This document shows, piece by piece, positions 33,262 to 41,981 of a stretch of 48,264 nucleotides of DNA. The DNA comes from an uncultured Chitinophagaceae bacterium (lineage in GTDB: Bacteria; Bacteroidota; Bacteroidia; Chitinophagales; Chitinophagaceae): the NCBI GenBank assembly GCA_903881425.1, contig CAIRTF010000205.1, positions 1-48,264 of the forward strand. Reading direction: 5' to 3'. Numbering within the stretch: the stretch's first letter is position 1; every line of letters starts with the position of its first letter. The translations under genes and the position numbers were made by a program. The notes under the pieces were generated by a model, which was given only the letters and a program-made list of their open reading frames with translations, was not told the origin of the DNA and ran no database searches.

Positions 33262-36200
33262 TTAAAAATCCAATCCCAATGCAAAATAAAATAAAGGCGA
33301 TCCTCTGAATATGCCTTTCATTGGCCACCCCAGATCTGCCTTAATAAAATATCCCAACAATGTACTTCTTGCACCAAAACCATAACCCGCAGCAAACGGA
33401 CCTAAGCCACCTGCATCTATTTTAACCAATATCGGATTATTTCCATTCTGTGTTCCATACACTTCAGTTGGACGATGAATACCATTATACTTACCATTCC
33501 ATGCAGTTCCCAGATCAAAGAATTGTGTTAATTGAAAATTTCTTAAAAAGGCATTGTTGATAGGTTTATTGAACAATGTGGTGAACACCGGAAAACGGAA
33601 TTCGCTATTAATAACAAAAGCATTATTACCATTGGCAATATTTTGATTGTATCCACGCATGTTCACTGCCAAAGATTGGAACGCATAAGATTGATCATAG
33701 GCAGGCTGATTGATAGTATTGAACCGTGGATTGATCCATCCATCTACACCACCCAAATAGTAAATAATTTTTTGTGTACCCCAACTAAAATCAGCAGCAG
33801 CTCTTGTTGCCCAAATAAAATTGCGATAGATTTTTTGATAATGTCTTGCATCAAATCCAAAATTATAAGTAGTACTGCTTGTTTTAGCAAGCGGTGTATT
33901 TAAATCAATATAAACTTTCCATCGCGTGCCATTCCAAATATTCTGTGCAGGATTGATAGTATTATCATACACATATTCTAATCTCCCCACATTATACCAT
34001 ACACTACTGTCTTTTTGAGCAAGGCCTGTTGGATCAGGAACACCTGTTCCGTTATTAAATGCACGCACTACACCTTTATCTTGTCTGAGTCCGAGTGTTA
34101 AACGAAGACTTCTTGCTTCATCAAACGGATAAGAAAAATTTAATTGATACAAATTAGTGATCAATGCAGAATTATAATTGGCTAAGTTGCCGGTAAAGAA
34201 TCCGTAATAATTAGACACTTTACTTCTGTAATAAGTTACACCCCAATCCAATCTTTTTCTAAAATTATGAAGAGAGAAGAAAACATCTTTATCATTCAGA
34301 TCAGAACCAAACCGAACACCGCCTACAAATTTAATATCTTCAAACAGATCACTAACACCGGCACGGAAACTCCAATTGAAATCACTTCCGTTATTTAATT
34401 GAATAGGGCCTTGTCCGCCACCATAAGGTTGATAACGATTTACTAAAATATTATTGGTAATACCTGCTAACACATAATCGGCACTGTATTTCATTTTATA
34501 ATTAAACAATTTCATTTTGCTTAACTCGCTGATCTTTGCTTTTTGTGCCGAATTATTAATAGCTTTTATTTTACTGCTGTCTATTTTCTCATCTGCAAAT
34601 TCTGATTGAAAGAAATCTTTTTGTTTATTCTTCAACGAATCCAATGCTGCTTGTTTATACACCGTTGCTTTTCCTGCAGCCGCTTTTTGCTGATCCATGA
34701 TCTTCTTCATGTATTCGGTAGGTCTTGCATTCACATTGCGTTTATTCAATGCCTCCTCATTTACTTTTAATTTATACAAGAACTTGTAATCACCTTCCTG
34801 TCTTGTTTCACTCACTTGTCCGTTATTACCGGCAATTCTTGTTTCTAATAATGATGTTTGATAATTAGTGATCGGGAATGTATAAGTAGAATCGTTATAT
34901 ACTTGAAAATAACTAACACTATCGGGTTCTTGTTTTCGCCAAGCTGCTAAAGTTGAATCTAATTCTTTAGGAACAGGATTGCGTAATACTTCATCGCCAA
35001 TTTGATAAACCGTATCTAATCCGGTTCTCTTCGTGGCAAAGAAACCTGCCCAACGATTGGCCACACCATTTTCATCTGCCACAAATGTGAAGTGATTGGT
35101 ATTGTATTGCATCGGATTAGTGGCATTACCAAACTTCATGTTAGTGAGTTGTGTAATTTGTTTATCCTTTCCTTTATTTAAAATATCTACCAAGAAAATA
35201 TTGAAACGATATTTGCTTGGTAATACGGTATCGTTGTTGGGCGCATTATTACCCGGTCGATTGGAAGAAAAAATAATACCTGAACGATTAGGGAATGAAA
35301 CAAAAGTTGGATTGAGATCATCATAAATATCATTGGTGATCTGCTCTGTTTTTTGTTCTTCAATTTTATAAGAATAAATATCAGAATGTCCATTCTTCAC
35401 TGCACTCATCACCAGTGTATTGGCATCTAACATAAATGATGCATCGAGTATTTGATCGAACCCGGTAATCTCTTGTTTAAATCTTTTGTATTTCGCAATC
35501 GCATCATACACAAACATTTTTGTATGACCCGCCTCCCAATAAATAACCAATAAACGAGTTCCTTTTACATCCCATGCCAGTATCGGATAATTTGGATTAA
35601 TATCACCCTGATGTGTTCTCACCCCTTTATCCAATAGCACTTTCGTGTCGTAAAAATTTTCTACATATTTAACGCGATACACCCCTTTACTGAATTCAAC
35701 TACTGCATAATTATTATTTCTCGGATTAGGGTTTGCCTGAAAACGGAAATAATCATTTTTGGTAACATCTTCACTTACACTCAACGTTCCTTTTGGTGCA
35801 TTCTTACGCTGACGAATATCTTTATAATATTTGTCTTGCTCATAAGTCATAAAATCTGCCAGCACTTCTTTAAATTTCTTTTTACAAATTTTCAAAGAAG
35901 CATTATTCAAATTTTTGTATATGCGTGCCAGGTATAAAAAATAAGTGGTGTTCTCTTTTTTGTATTTCTCTCCGAAATAAAACCAAAATGCATGTCCGGC
36001 TAATGTGGGTTTGGCAAAAGCAAATTGATAAAAATTAGTATAGTCGGCACTGAGCATGGCATTCTTCAATGCATCATCATATTCTGTGCTCCAGTTTTCT
36101 GCGGCATATTCAATATACCCATCGGTTAACCATTTAGGAAGATCTAATAATGCAGAGTTACTGGCCACTTCACCAATATCATCACCAAACAATAAATTAT

Positions 36201-36639
36201 CCGTTAATACTTTGGCAATACCCTGGCGAATTTGCATGCGCAAGTGCTCGTGATTGCCATCAAAAAAAACAACAATCTTATTATTCACCAATTTTGTTAA
36301 ACCACCTGCATTTTGCCAATCAATTCCTAAACCGATATTACTTTGTTTGTAATCGTCGTAAGAATTATACACCACAATATTGGCTCTGCGTTGTAAAGAA
36401 TATTCAATGAATGTTTCAATGCCTTTCAATTCTTCTTCTGCTACTTGTGCTGCAAATTTTCCCAACTCGGTTCCACCCTGCGAAACATAGGTATTGAAAT
36501 TGGGTGATTGATAAAATTTCCAATTGAATTTTTTGAACTGTAATCTGTTCTTTCCATACTCTACCGTATTCACCTGTGCCATTGAAATCAATGGCAATAA
36601 AAACAGTAGGGCCAAAAAATATTTTTTTATTCTGTTCAT
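33262..36639 (-). CDS. Large outer-membrane protein: peptidase-MA-like N-terminus, TolB-like propeller, BamA/D15-type barrel
   Basis: A protein of 1125 residues from ATG 36639 (MNRIKKYFLALLFLLPLISMAQ signal). Residues about 30-260 look like a gluzincin-type domain (FNTYVSQGGTELGKFAAQVAEEELKGIE and LPKWLTDGYIEYAAENW). HEHLRMQIRQGIAKVL stands where HExxH would be expected, so catalysis is unlikely. About 280-480 contains TolB/WD40-like blades (GIIFSSNRPG). From about 700 to the end is a barrel, with FPVFTTLFNKPINNAFLRNFQLTQFFDLGTAW and a final strand ending in Phe (FYFALGLDF), as for BamA substrates. It may act in surface protein assembly or export; this is inferred. Confidence 0.8.
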   Translation of the reverse strand: MNRIKKYFLALLFLLPLISMAQVNTVEYGKNRLQFKKFNWKFYQSPNFNTYVSQGGTELGKFAAQVAEEELKGIETFIEYSLQRRANIVVYNSYDDYKQSNIGLGIDWQNAGGLTKLVNNKIVVFFDGNHEHLRMQIRQGIAKVLTDNLLFGDDIGEVASNSALLDLPKWLTDGYIEYAAENWSTEYDDALKNAMLSADYTNFYQFAFAKPTLAGHAFWFYFGEKYKKENTTYFLYLARIYKNLNNASLKICKKKFKEVLADFMTYEQDKYYKDIRQRKNAPKGTLSVSEDVTKNDYFRFQANPNPRNNNYAVVEFSKGVYRVKYVENFYDTKVLLDKGVRTHQGDINPNYPILAWDVKGTRLLVIYWEAGHTKMFVYDAIAKYKRFKQEITGFDQILDASFMLDANTLVMSAVKNGHSDIYSYKIEEQKTEQITNDIYDDLNPTFVSFPNRSGIIFSSNRPGNNAPNNDTVLPSKYRFNIFLVDILNKGKDKQITQLTNMKFGNATNPMQYNTNHFTFVADENGVANRWAGFFATKRTGLDTVYQIGDEVLRNPVPKELDSTLAAWRKQEPDSVSYFQVYNDSTYTFPITNYQTSLLETRIAGNNGQVSETRQEGDYKFLYKLKVNEEALNKRNVNARPTEYMKKIMDQQKAAAGKATVYKQAALDSLKNKQKDFFQSEFADEKIDSSKIKAINNSAQKAKISELSKMKLFNYKMKYSADYVLAGITNNILVNRYQPYGGGQGPIQLNNGSDFNWSFRAGVSDLFEDIKFVGGVRFGSDLNDKDVFFSLHNFRKRLDWGVTYYRSKVSNYYGFFTGNLANYNSALITNLYQLNFSYPFDEARSLRLTLGLRQDKGVVRAFNNGTGVPDPTGLAQKDSSVWYNVGRLEYVYDNTINPAQNIWNGTRWKVYIDLNTPLAKTSSTTYNFGFDARHYQKIYRNFIWATRAAADFSWGTQKIIYYLGGVDGWINPRFNTINQPAYDQSYAFQSLAVNMRGYNQNIANGNNAFVINSEFRFPVFTTLFNKPINNAFLRNFQLTQFFDLGTAWNGKYNGIHRPTEVYGTQNGNNPILVKIDAGGLGPFAAGYGFGARSTLLGYFIKADLGWPMKGIFRGSPLFYFALGLDF

Positions 36640-36789
36640 TTGCATAACCTCGCTAAATTTAGATACCGATTGAACAATTGAAATAACCATTCACAATTAA
36701 AAGATGAAGTTATTGTTGAAATGGTTTCCATACATTCAATCTCTGTTAAAATTAGGTAATTACTATTAACCAATCAGAAAAATACGTGT

Positions 36790-37425
36790 ATGCTTCAGGT
36801 AAAGTTTTTTTCGTTTAGTCCTGTTCAGGAAAATACCTATGTTTTATTTAACCAATCGGGTAATGCCATCATTATTGATCCCGGTTGCTACTTTGGTGCT
36901 GAGCAGGAAATGTTAAAAGAGTTCCTTAAAAGTAAAAACCTTAGTCCTGTTCAATTAATGAATACACATTGCCATTTAGACCATGTATTCGGACTTAAAT
37001 GGGTTAACGAGGAATTTGGATTAGAACTATATATTCATCCCAACGAAGAAATAATGTTGCAGTTTGCCCCCGAATCAGGTAAAAAATGGGGATTGCCTTT
37101 TGAAAATTACACCGGACCCTTGCATTTTTTACATGAGGGAGATATTATAAAATTAGATGAAGATGAATTAAAAGTAATTGAAGCTCCCGGACATTCACCG
37201 GGCAGTATTTGTTTTTATTGCGAAGCACAAAATTTTATAATCAGCGGCGATGTGTTGTTTAGAGAAAGTATCGGAAGAACAGATTTGCCGGGTGGCAATC
37301 ATGAACAACTGATTAAAAACATCAAAGAAAAATTATTGATATTGCCCGATGAAACTGTTGTGTATTCAGGACATGGTATGCCAACAACCATTGGACATGA
37401 GAAAATGAATAACCCGTTTTTATAA
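36790..37425 (+). CDS. Metallo-beta-lactamase-fold hydrolase (glyoxalase II-like)
   Basis: A 211-residue cytosolic hydrolase. It has the metal motif THCHLDHVFG (about 58-67), a downstream His in APGHSPGSICFYCE (about 135-148), the Asp in ISGDVLFRESIGRTDLPGG, and the final YSGHGMPTTIGHE. This set matches the YcbL-like MBL branch of the glyoxalase II superfamily. The thioester substrate is unknown. No signal peptide is present. A 152-nt spacer with a perfect palindrome separates it from the next gene. Confidence 0.92.
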   Translation: MLQVKFFSFSPVQENTYVLFNQSGNAIIIDPGCYFGAEQEMLKEFLKSKNLSPVQLMNTHCHLDHVFGLKWVNEEFGLELYIHPNEEIMLQFAPESGKKWGLPFENYTGPLHFLHEGDIIKLDEDELKVIEAPGHSPGSICFYCEAQNFIISGDVLFRESIGRTDLPGGNHEQLIKNIKEKLLILPDETVVYSGHGMPTTIGHEKMNNPFL

Positions 37426-37483
37426 CATCGATTAATAACAATTGGTTAATTCGTTCTTCATCTTAGAGATAAATTACAACCCG

Positions 37484-37515
37484 ACCTTTTCATAAAATGA
37501 ATTTTATGAAAAGGT
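37484..37515. repeat. Perfect 32-bp palindrome
   Basis: The arms, ACCTTTTCATAAAAT (37484-37498) and its exact reverse complement (37501-37515), flank the central GA. No T-run follows on either strand, so it is not a usual intrinsic terminator. It lies 62 nt upstream of the small acidic ORF and could be an operator or a cruciform-forming site. Confidence 0.85.
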
Positions 37516-37577
37516 ATGCAGATTTAGAGATCAATCACTTTTATTTGATTATTTAAAACGAAGGTGAAAACATTGTT

Positions 37578-37781
37578 TTGGTTCAACCTATTTTGGAAAC
37601 CAATGAATGTATCTTATTAGAACATCATGATGATTTTGAAACCAGCTACTGGCGTAAAAAAGCGGATGCTATTTTTGAAGTAGTGGAAGAATTGAATAAT
37701 GAGCAATTAGCAATGTATGAAGACTTATTCGAGGACGAGGAAGAAGTGTTGGAAGTTGATGAAATGAAAGAAGAAGATTAA
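37578..37781 (+). CDS. Small acidic protein of unknown function (non-ATG start)
   Basis: A 67-residue frame with no ATG near its beginning. TTG at 37578 is the assumed start; ATT at 37572 is also in frame, after a stop at 37554-37556. It contains a mixed segment (CILLEHHDDFETSYWRKKADAIFEVVEELNNEQLAMYEDLF), predicted helical, and a strongly acidic tail (EDEEEVLEVDEMKEED). I do not recognise the family. A perfect-stem terminator follows on the same strand, which supports a real transcription unit. Confidence 0.5.
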   Translation: MVQPILETNECILLEHHDDFETSYWRKKADAIFEVVEELNNEQLAMYEDLFEDEEEVLEVDEMKEED

Positions 37782-37820
37782 TAATCCGCAGATTTAAGAA
37801 TCGTTTTGATTAGCATGAGC

Positions 37821-37860
37821 AAGTGTAGAACTATGAATAATTAATTGTTCTACACTTTTT
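37821..37860 (+). terminator. Intrinsic terminator after the small acidic gene
   Basis: An 11-bp perfect stem, AAGTGTAGAAC (37821-37831) with GTTCTACACTT (37847-37857), with a 15-nt loop and a T-run to 37860. Confidence 0.85.
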
Positions 37861-37861
37861 A

Positions 37862-40039
37862 TCACTCCTTCTCCATCGCCTTTTTATATGCCATAATGAA
37901 AATAGCGCCTAAGTTTTTATACGGCGGTACATAATCATCAAATTTTTCTTTGTATTGTGCCGTAAATTTATTTTCTAAACTCTTCCACATCAAAGGCCAG
38001 TTCAAATCTTTTCCCAAACGCAAACTTTCTGCAATAGCATTAATCAATGCAATATTTACAATGCCCGTGCCCACTTGCTTGGATGCAATGATATGAGCCT
38101 GCGGACAAATATTCAACACTTCATCCAATGCATGATAGCCGCCACAACTGCCCAGCAGCACTACTTTTGAAGAATAAGGCAATTGTTTAATCGTTTGATT
38201 CACATAATAACTATGTCCGCGATGAATAACCACTGTTGGATTCTCTCCAATAGAATCTAAATAATAACCGAGATCATCCTGCGCTTGCTGATCGAGGTCT
38301 TGTTTGGTATCAAATGGTCGGTTGGCATAAATAGTAATCTTGGTTCCTTTTACAGAAGATACTTCGATCCATTCGGGCTTGTTCACAATCTTCCATAAAC
38401 CATTTCTGTAATTCGCCATAAAGGAATTAAATACCGCCAATCCATCTTTATCACCATAAAAAAATTGTTGAATGATAATTTTACCCGATGAATCCTGCAA
38501 TAGTTTTTTGGGCATGATGTACACCGGCGGAATACCCAATGTGGCTGATACATCAATTTTATTAGTGGAATCTTCCGATAAAAAAATGGTATTCAATAAA
38601 TGATAAATAACCGATGCCCTTGCATTTTTTTCTTGTTCAAATAAGTTCAAATTCTTTTTCACTTCGGCCAATATCAATTTCTTAATGGCTTTATCTTCAA
38701 TGCTGGCGTAAGAATCGGCAACATCTACCGCTTCTTCCAATGTATTATCTTTTTCCAAACCATTGGCAAAATTTTTCATCAATTCCACCGCCTCGGGTTG
38801 ATTCATCTTCTTTAAAAAATCATCCAGCACGTTATAGGCTGCTGCCATTTTAATGAACTTCTTATAAAAATCATAATGCACCCAGTTCAATAAAGTATCC
38901 GAACGCTCCACACCCATTCGTTGAAAAATTCTTTTATACACACCCAAATAACTGCTGGTATAAATTTCATCTTCTGCCACCACACATAAGTAATACAATT
39001 CAGTAGCAGTAAGACTATCCAAACATTTGAACCGTACCGCATCTGATTTTTCGTCATGCAATGCATTGATCTGGTCAATATAAATTTCAACGGCTTTGCG
39101 TTTTAATTTTTCAGTAAGCACATGCATCACTATCGGGGTATCGCCATTCTTTGCTCTGGCGGCATAATCAATTTCTGTTCTCACCAATAATTTATAATAC
39201 GCATTGCTGTCTGCTGAAATTTTTTCAATAGAATCGATAGAAATTTTATGATGATAGATATTATCCAAAAAAGGAAAATACACTCTGCCCGTTTTCATGC
39301 CCGCCATTTGACTGATGGTTTTTACCAATGGCTCATTCACTGTTTGAATTCTTTTGCCCAATGAATCGGGTGCAGATGCATAATCATAAAATTTATCCGG
39401 ATTGCGATGTGCCATCACTATGATCAAACTATCTGCAAAAGAAACATTCGGATACTGACTTAATATTTTTAAAATGTTTTGCTGATTTCGCTGACACAGT
39501 TTTAACACCAACACTTCTTTGGAAGCAGGAATACCGATATTATTTTGCAGTGCAAAATTTCTAATCAAAATATTACCCACTTCCATTTCATTTTGCTGAA
39601 CAATGGGAAAGATGGATTGATGATGCAATTCTGCCTGCATGGCTTCTTCAAATGCAATGATCAAATCGCTTAATAAAATTCCTTTGATGAGTTTTGATTG
39701 ATACCCATTCTTAAAATCGGTTAGCATATCATCAATACCTCGCAACCATTTATATTTTCCGCTTACATCAATCGTGCTATCCATTTCTATTTCAGCTCGC
39801 ATATTATTGATGCGTACTTTCAACATTTGATGGATTTGCAGATTTACATCCAAATCATTCGAAGCAGTAAAAATGGTGTCCTTTTTATTATTGAGTTGAA
39901 TGATGGCTTTTTGCGAAGCGATGATCTTGTCATGAAACAATTGCCGCATTTGCGGAATGGGCGGAATGGTAATGGCCGTTTGCGTGATACCGCAAGCGCA
40001 GATCAATAACCCTATGAGTAAAAAGTATAATTTCTTCAT
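37862..40039 (-). CDS. Exported protein with a C-terminal caspase/CHAT-like His-Cys pattern
   Basis: A 725-residue protein from ATG 40039 (MKKLYFLLIGLLICACGITQ, a signal with a possible lipobox ICAC). Most of it is helical and unrecognised. The last 130 residues have hydrophobic strand + HRGHS (TVVIHRGHSYYV, His near 606/609). A second strand + Cys follows 25 residues later (KVVLLGSCGGYHALDEVL, Cys near 632). This is the clan CD arrangement seen in caspases and CHAT peptidases (strand-H-x-G-H, then strand-x-x-C-x-x-G). I infer a possible cysteine peptidase or an inactive relative at the cell envelope. The gene is divergent from the response regulator gene. Confidence 0.65.
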   Translation of the reverse strand: MKKLYFLLIGLLICACGITQTAITIPPIPQMRQLFHDKIIASQKAIIQLNNKKDTIFTASNDLDVNLQIHQMLKVRINNMRAEIEMDSTIDVSGKYKWLRGIDDMLTDFKNGYQSKLIKGILLSDLIIAFEEAMQAELHHQSIFPIVQQNEMEVGNILIRNFALQNNIGIPASKEVLVLKLCQRNQQNILKILSQYPNVSFADSLIIVMAHRNPDKFYDYASAPDSLGKRIQTVNEPLVKTISQMAGMKTGRVYFPFLDNIYHHKISIDSIEKISADSNAYYKLLVRTEIDYAARAKNGDTPIVMHVLTEKLKRKAVEIYIDQINALHDEKSDAVRFKCLDSLTATELYYLCVVAEDEIYTSSYLGVYKRIFQRMGVERSDTLLNWVHYDFYKKFIKMAAAYNVLDDFLKKMNQPEAVELMKNFANGLEKDNTLEEAVDVADSYASIEDKAIKKLILAEVKKNLNLFEQEKNARASVIYHLLNTIFLSEDSTNKIDVSATLGIPPVYIMPKKLLQDSSGKIIIQQFFYGDKDGLAVFNSFMANYRNGLWKIVNKPEWIEVSSVKGTKITIYANRPFDTKQDLDQQAQDDLGYYLDSIGENPTVVIHRGHSYYVNQTIKQLPYSSKVVLLGSCGGYHALDEVLNICPQAHIIASKQVGTGIVNIALINAIAESLRLGKDLNWPLMWKSLENKFTAQYKEKFDDYVPPYKNLGAIFIMAYKKAMEKE

Positions 40040-40143
40040 CAATTTGCTTCTTGGACAAAAATACTGTCATTCTCCTTACCCTAAACGAATGAGTTAACAA
40101 TTAGATAATAATTACAAATACCGTTTTTGCAAGAACAGAAAGT

Positions 40144-40151
40144 TAATTTTG
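40144..40151 (+). promoter_or_regulatory. -7 box TAATTTTG upstream of the response regulator
   Basis: Exact TAnnTTTG, 18 nt before ATG 40170. A TTG at 40127-40129 is only 14 nt upstream, shorter than the usual spacer. Confidence 0.5.
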
Positions 40152-40169
40152 TGTAAATACAACGTTACC

Positions 40170-40847
40170 ATGGAAGTTAGACCCAAAAGAATTTTGATTG
40201 CTGACGATGAACCGGATATTTTAGAGATCATAAATTACAACCTTTCCAAAGAAGGATACGAAGTATACACCGCCAAAGATGGTAATGAAGCCATTGAAAG
40301 AGCCAAACAACTAAACCCCGACCTGATTATTTTAGACGTAATGATGCCGAAGAAAACAGGCGTAGAAGTTTGTCAGATTCTTCGTTCTCAATCCATGTTT
40401 CAAGATACACTCATTATTTTCTTAACGGCATTGAGTGATGAAGCCTCACATATTAAAGGATTGGAAACCGGTGCCGATGATTATGTAAGTAAACCCATCA
40501 GTCCGAAAATTTTATCGAGCAGAGTGAATGCCTTATTCAGAAGAGTAAACAAAGATGAAGGCAAAACATTAAGAATAGGCAATATTAATATCGATCCGGT
40601 AAAATTTGTAGTGAGCATCGATAACAATGAAGTAGTATTAGCCAAAAAGGAATTTGAATTATTATACTTACTTGCCTCTAAACCGGGCAGGGTTTTTTTA
40701 CGCAACGAAATACTCTCTCAAGTTTGGGGAACAGATGTAATTGTTGGCGACAGAACCATTGATGTACATATAAGAAAGATACGCCAGAAGTTAGGCGTGG
40801 ATTGCATTACAACCGTTAAAGGTGTAGGTTATAAATTTGAAATGTAA
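40170..40847 (+). CDS. PhoB/OmpR-family response regulator
   Basis: A 225-residue regulator. The receiver domain has the acidic pocket ADDEPD (11-16), the phospho-acceptor Asp56 (LIILDVMMP) and Lys in VSKPISPK near 108. The OmpR-type winged helix (about 130-222) has RNEILSQVWG and DRTIDVHIRKIRQKLG. ATG 40170 is chosen; a TTG 21 nt upstream overlaps the -7 box. The cognate kinase starts 80 nt downstream, so the pair is PhoB/PhoR-like. Targets cannot be inferred. Confidence 0.94.
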   Translation: MEVRPKRILIADDEPDILEIINYNLSKEGYEVYTAKDGNEAIERAKQLNPDLIILDVMMPKKTGVEVCQILRSQSMFQDTLIIFLTALSDEASHIKGLETGADDYVSKPISPKILSSRVNALFRRVNKDEGKTLRIGNINIDPVKFVVSIDNNEVVLAKKEFELLYLLASKPGRVFLRNEILSQVWGTDVIVGDRTIDVHIRKIRQKLGVDCITTVKGVGYKFEM

Positions 40848-40848
40848 A

Positions 40849-40927
40849 ACCCCGGCCCCTAAAGGGGTGTAAGGAATATTAATAAAAACTATCTTCGATA
40901 AAATAATTACCCTTTAGGGTTAGGGGT
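40849..40927. repeat. Inverted repeat between the response regulator and kinase genes
   Basis: The left arm (40849-40872), containing CCCCTAAAGGGG, is an imperfect reverse complement of the right arm (40907-40927), containing CCCTTTAGGGTTAGGGG. Each arm also holds its own short palindrome around TAAA or TTTA. It is much more G+C-rich than its surroundings and directly abuts the kinase ATG. Confidence 0.7.
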
Positions 40928-41977
40928 ATGTTCAACACCAAAAATCTTTCTCCCAAACAATTATCTGCATTAACAGCAATGTTCTTGGCCATTCCTATCG
41001 GCATTGCATTTTATATCATTGAAAATATCTGGTGGATCGGTGTAGCTGCATTGATCATCACATTCATTGGCAGTTATTATCTCATCAGTTTTGTATTGGA
41101 ATGGTTTATCTATCGAAAAATAAAACTTATTTATAAATTCATCTATCAAACAAAAGCCAGTAAAAGAGAAGAGACTTATTATAAATATATTTTACCGCAG
41201 AAAGGTATTGATGAAGTAAGAGAAGATGTAGAAAAATGGGCAGAACAAAGAAGTGCAGAAATAGAATTATTAAAAAGCAATGAAGCTTACAGAAAAGAAT
41301 TTTTACAAAATCTGGCGCATGAATTTAAGACACCCATCTTCGCCATTCAGGGTTATGTAGATACGCTATTGGATGGCGCCATAAACAATCCGCAAGTGAG
41401 TAAAAAGTTTTTAGAGAATGCTGCACGCAATGTAGAGCGCATGGTGAACTTGGTGGAAGACTTAGACGAAATATCTAAATTAGAAAGCGGAGAACAACCT
41501 TTGTATAAAGAGAGTTTTATTATTCAGGATTTAATTAAAGAAGTGTTTGAAACATTATCTATTAAAATGACGAGCAGAAATATTAAATGCAGTATTAAAA
41601 AAGGTTGCGAAAGTCCGATCACTGTTTTTGCAGATAAAGAAAAGATTCATCAGGTATTAAATAATTTGGTAGAGAATGCCACCAAATACGGCAAAGAGAA
41701 TGGCAGCATTACTGCCAGCATTTATAAAACCGATGGTAAACATGTGTTAATAGAAATCAGTGATGATGGTATTGGTATTGCAGAAGAACATTTATCGAGA
41801 GTGTTTGAACGTTTTTACAGAACCGATCGCGGACGCAGCAGAAATGTGGGAGGTACAGGATTGGGATTAGCCATTTGCAAACATATCATTGAAGCACATC
41901 ATCAAACCATACATGTGCGCAGCAAATTGGAAGTAGGCACTACCATTGGGTTTACATTGGATACAAAGAAGGATTGA
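40928..41977 (+). CDS. PhoR-like sensor histidine kinase
   Basis: A 349-residue inner-membrane kinase. Two membrane helices (about 13-32 and 34-60) leave almost no periplasmic domain, so sensing is probably through the membrane or cytoplasm. The HisKA box is FLQNLAHEFKTP (His131). Then come the N box NNLVENATKYG, G1 DDGIGI, F box VFERFYRTD and G2 GGTGLGLAI. It forms a two-component pair with the upstream regulator. The start codon abuts a G+C-rich inverted repeat. It ends 4 nt from the converging MG2-type gene. Confidence 0.94.
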   Translation: MFNTKNLSPKQLSALTAMFLAIPIGIAFYIIENIWWIGVAALIITFIGSYYLISFVLEWFIYRKIKLIYKFIYQTKASKREETYYKYILPQKGIDEVREDVEKWAEQRSAEIELLKSNEAYRKEFLQNLAHEFKTPIFAIQGYVDTLLDGAINNPQVSKKFLENAARNVERMVNLVEDLDEISKLESGEQPLYKESFIIQDLIKEVFETLSIKMTSRNIKCSIKKGCESPITVFADKEKIHQVLNNLVENATKYGKENGSITASIYKTDGKHVLIEISDDGIGIAEEHLSRVFERFYRTDRGRSRNVGGTGLGLAICKHIIEAHHQTIHVRSKLEVGTTIGFTLDTKKD

Positions 41978-41981
41978 TGAT

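Noticed and set aside
40149-40169. TTG start adding 7 residues to the response regulator
   Set aside because: It overlaps the -7 box, and ATG 40170 gives the expected receiver start.
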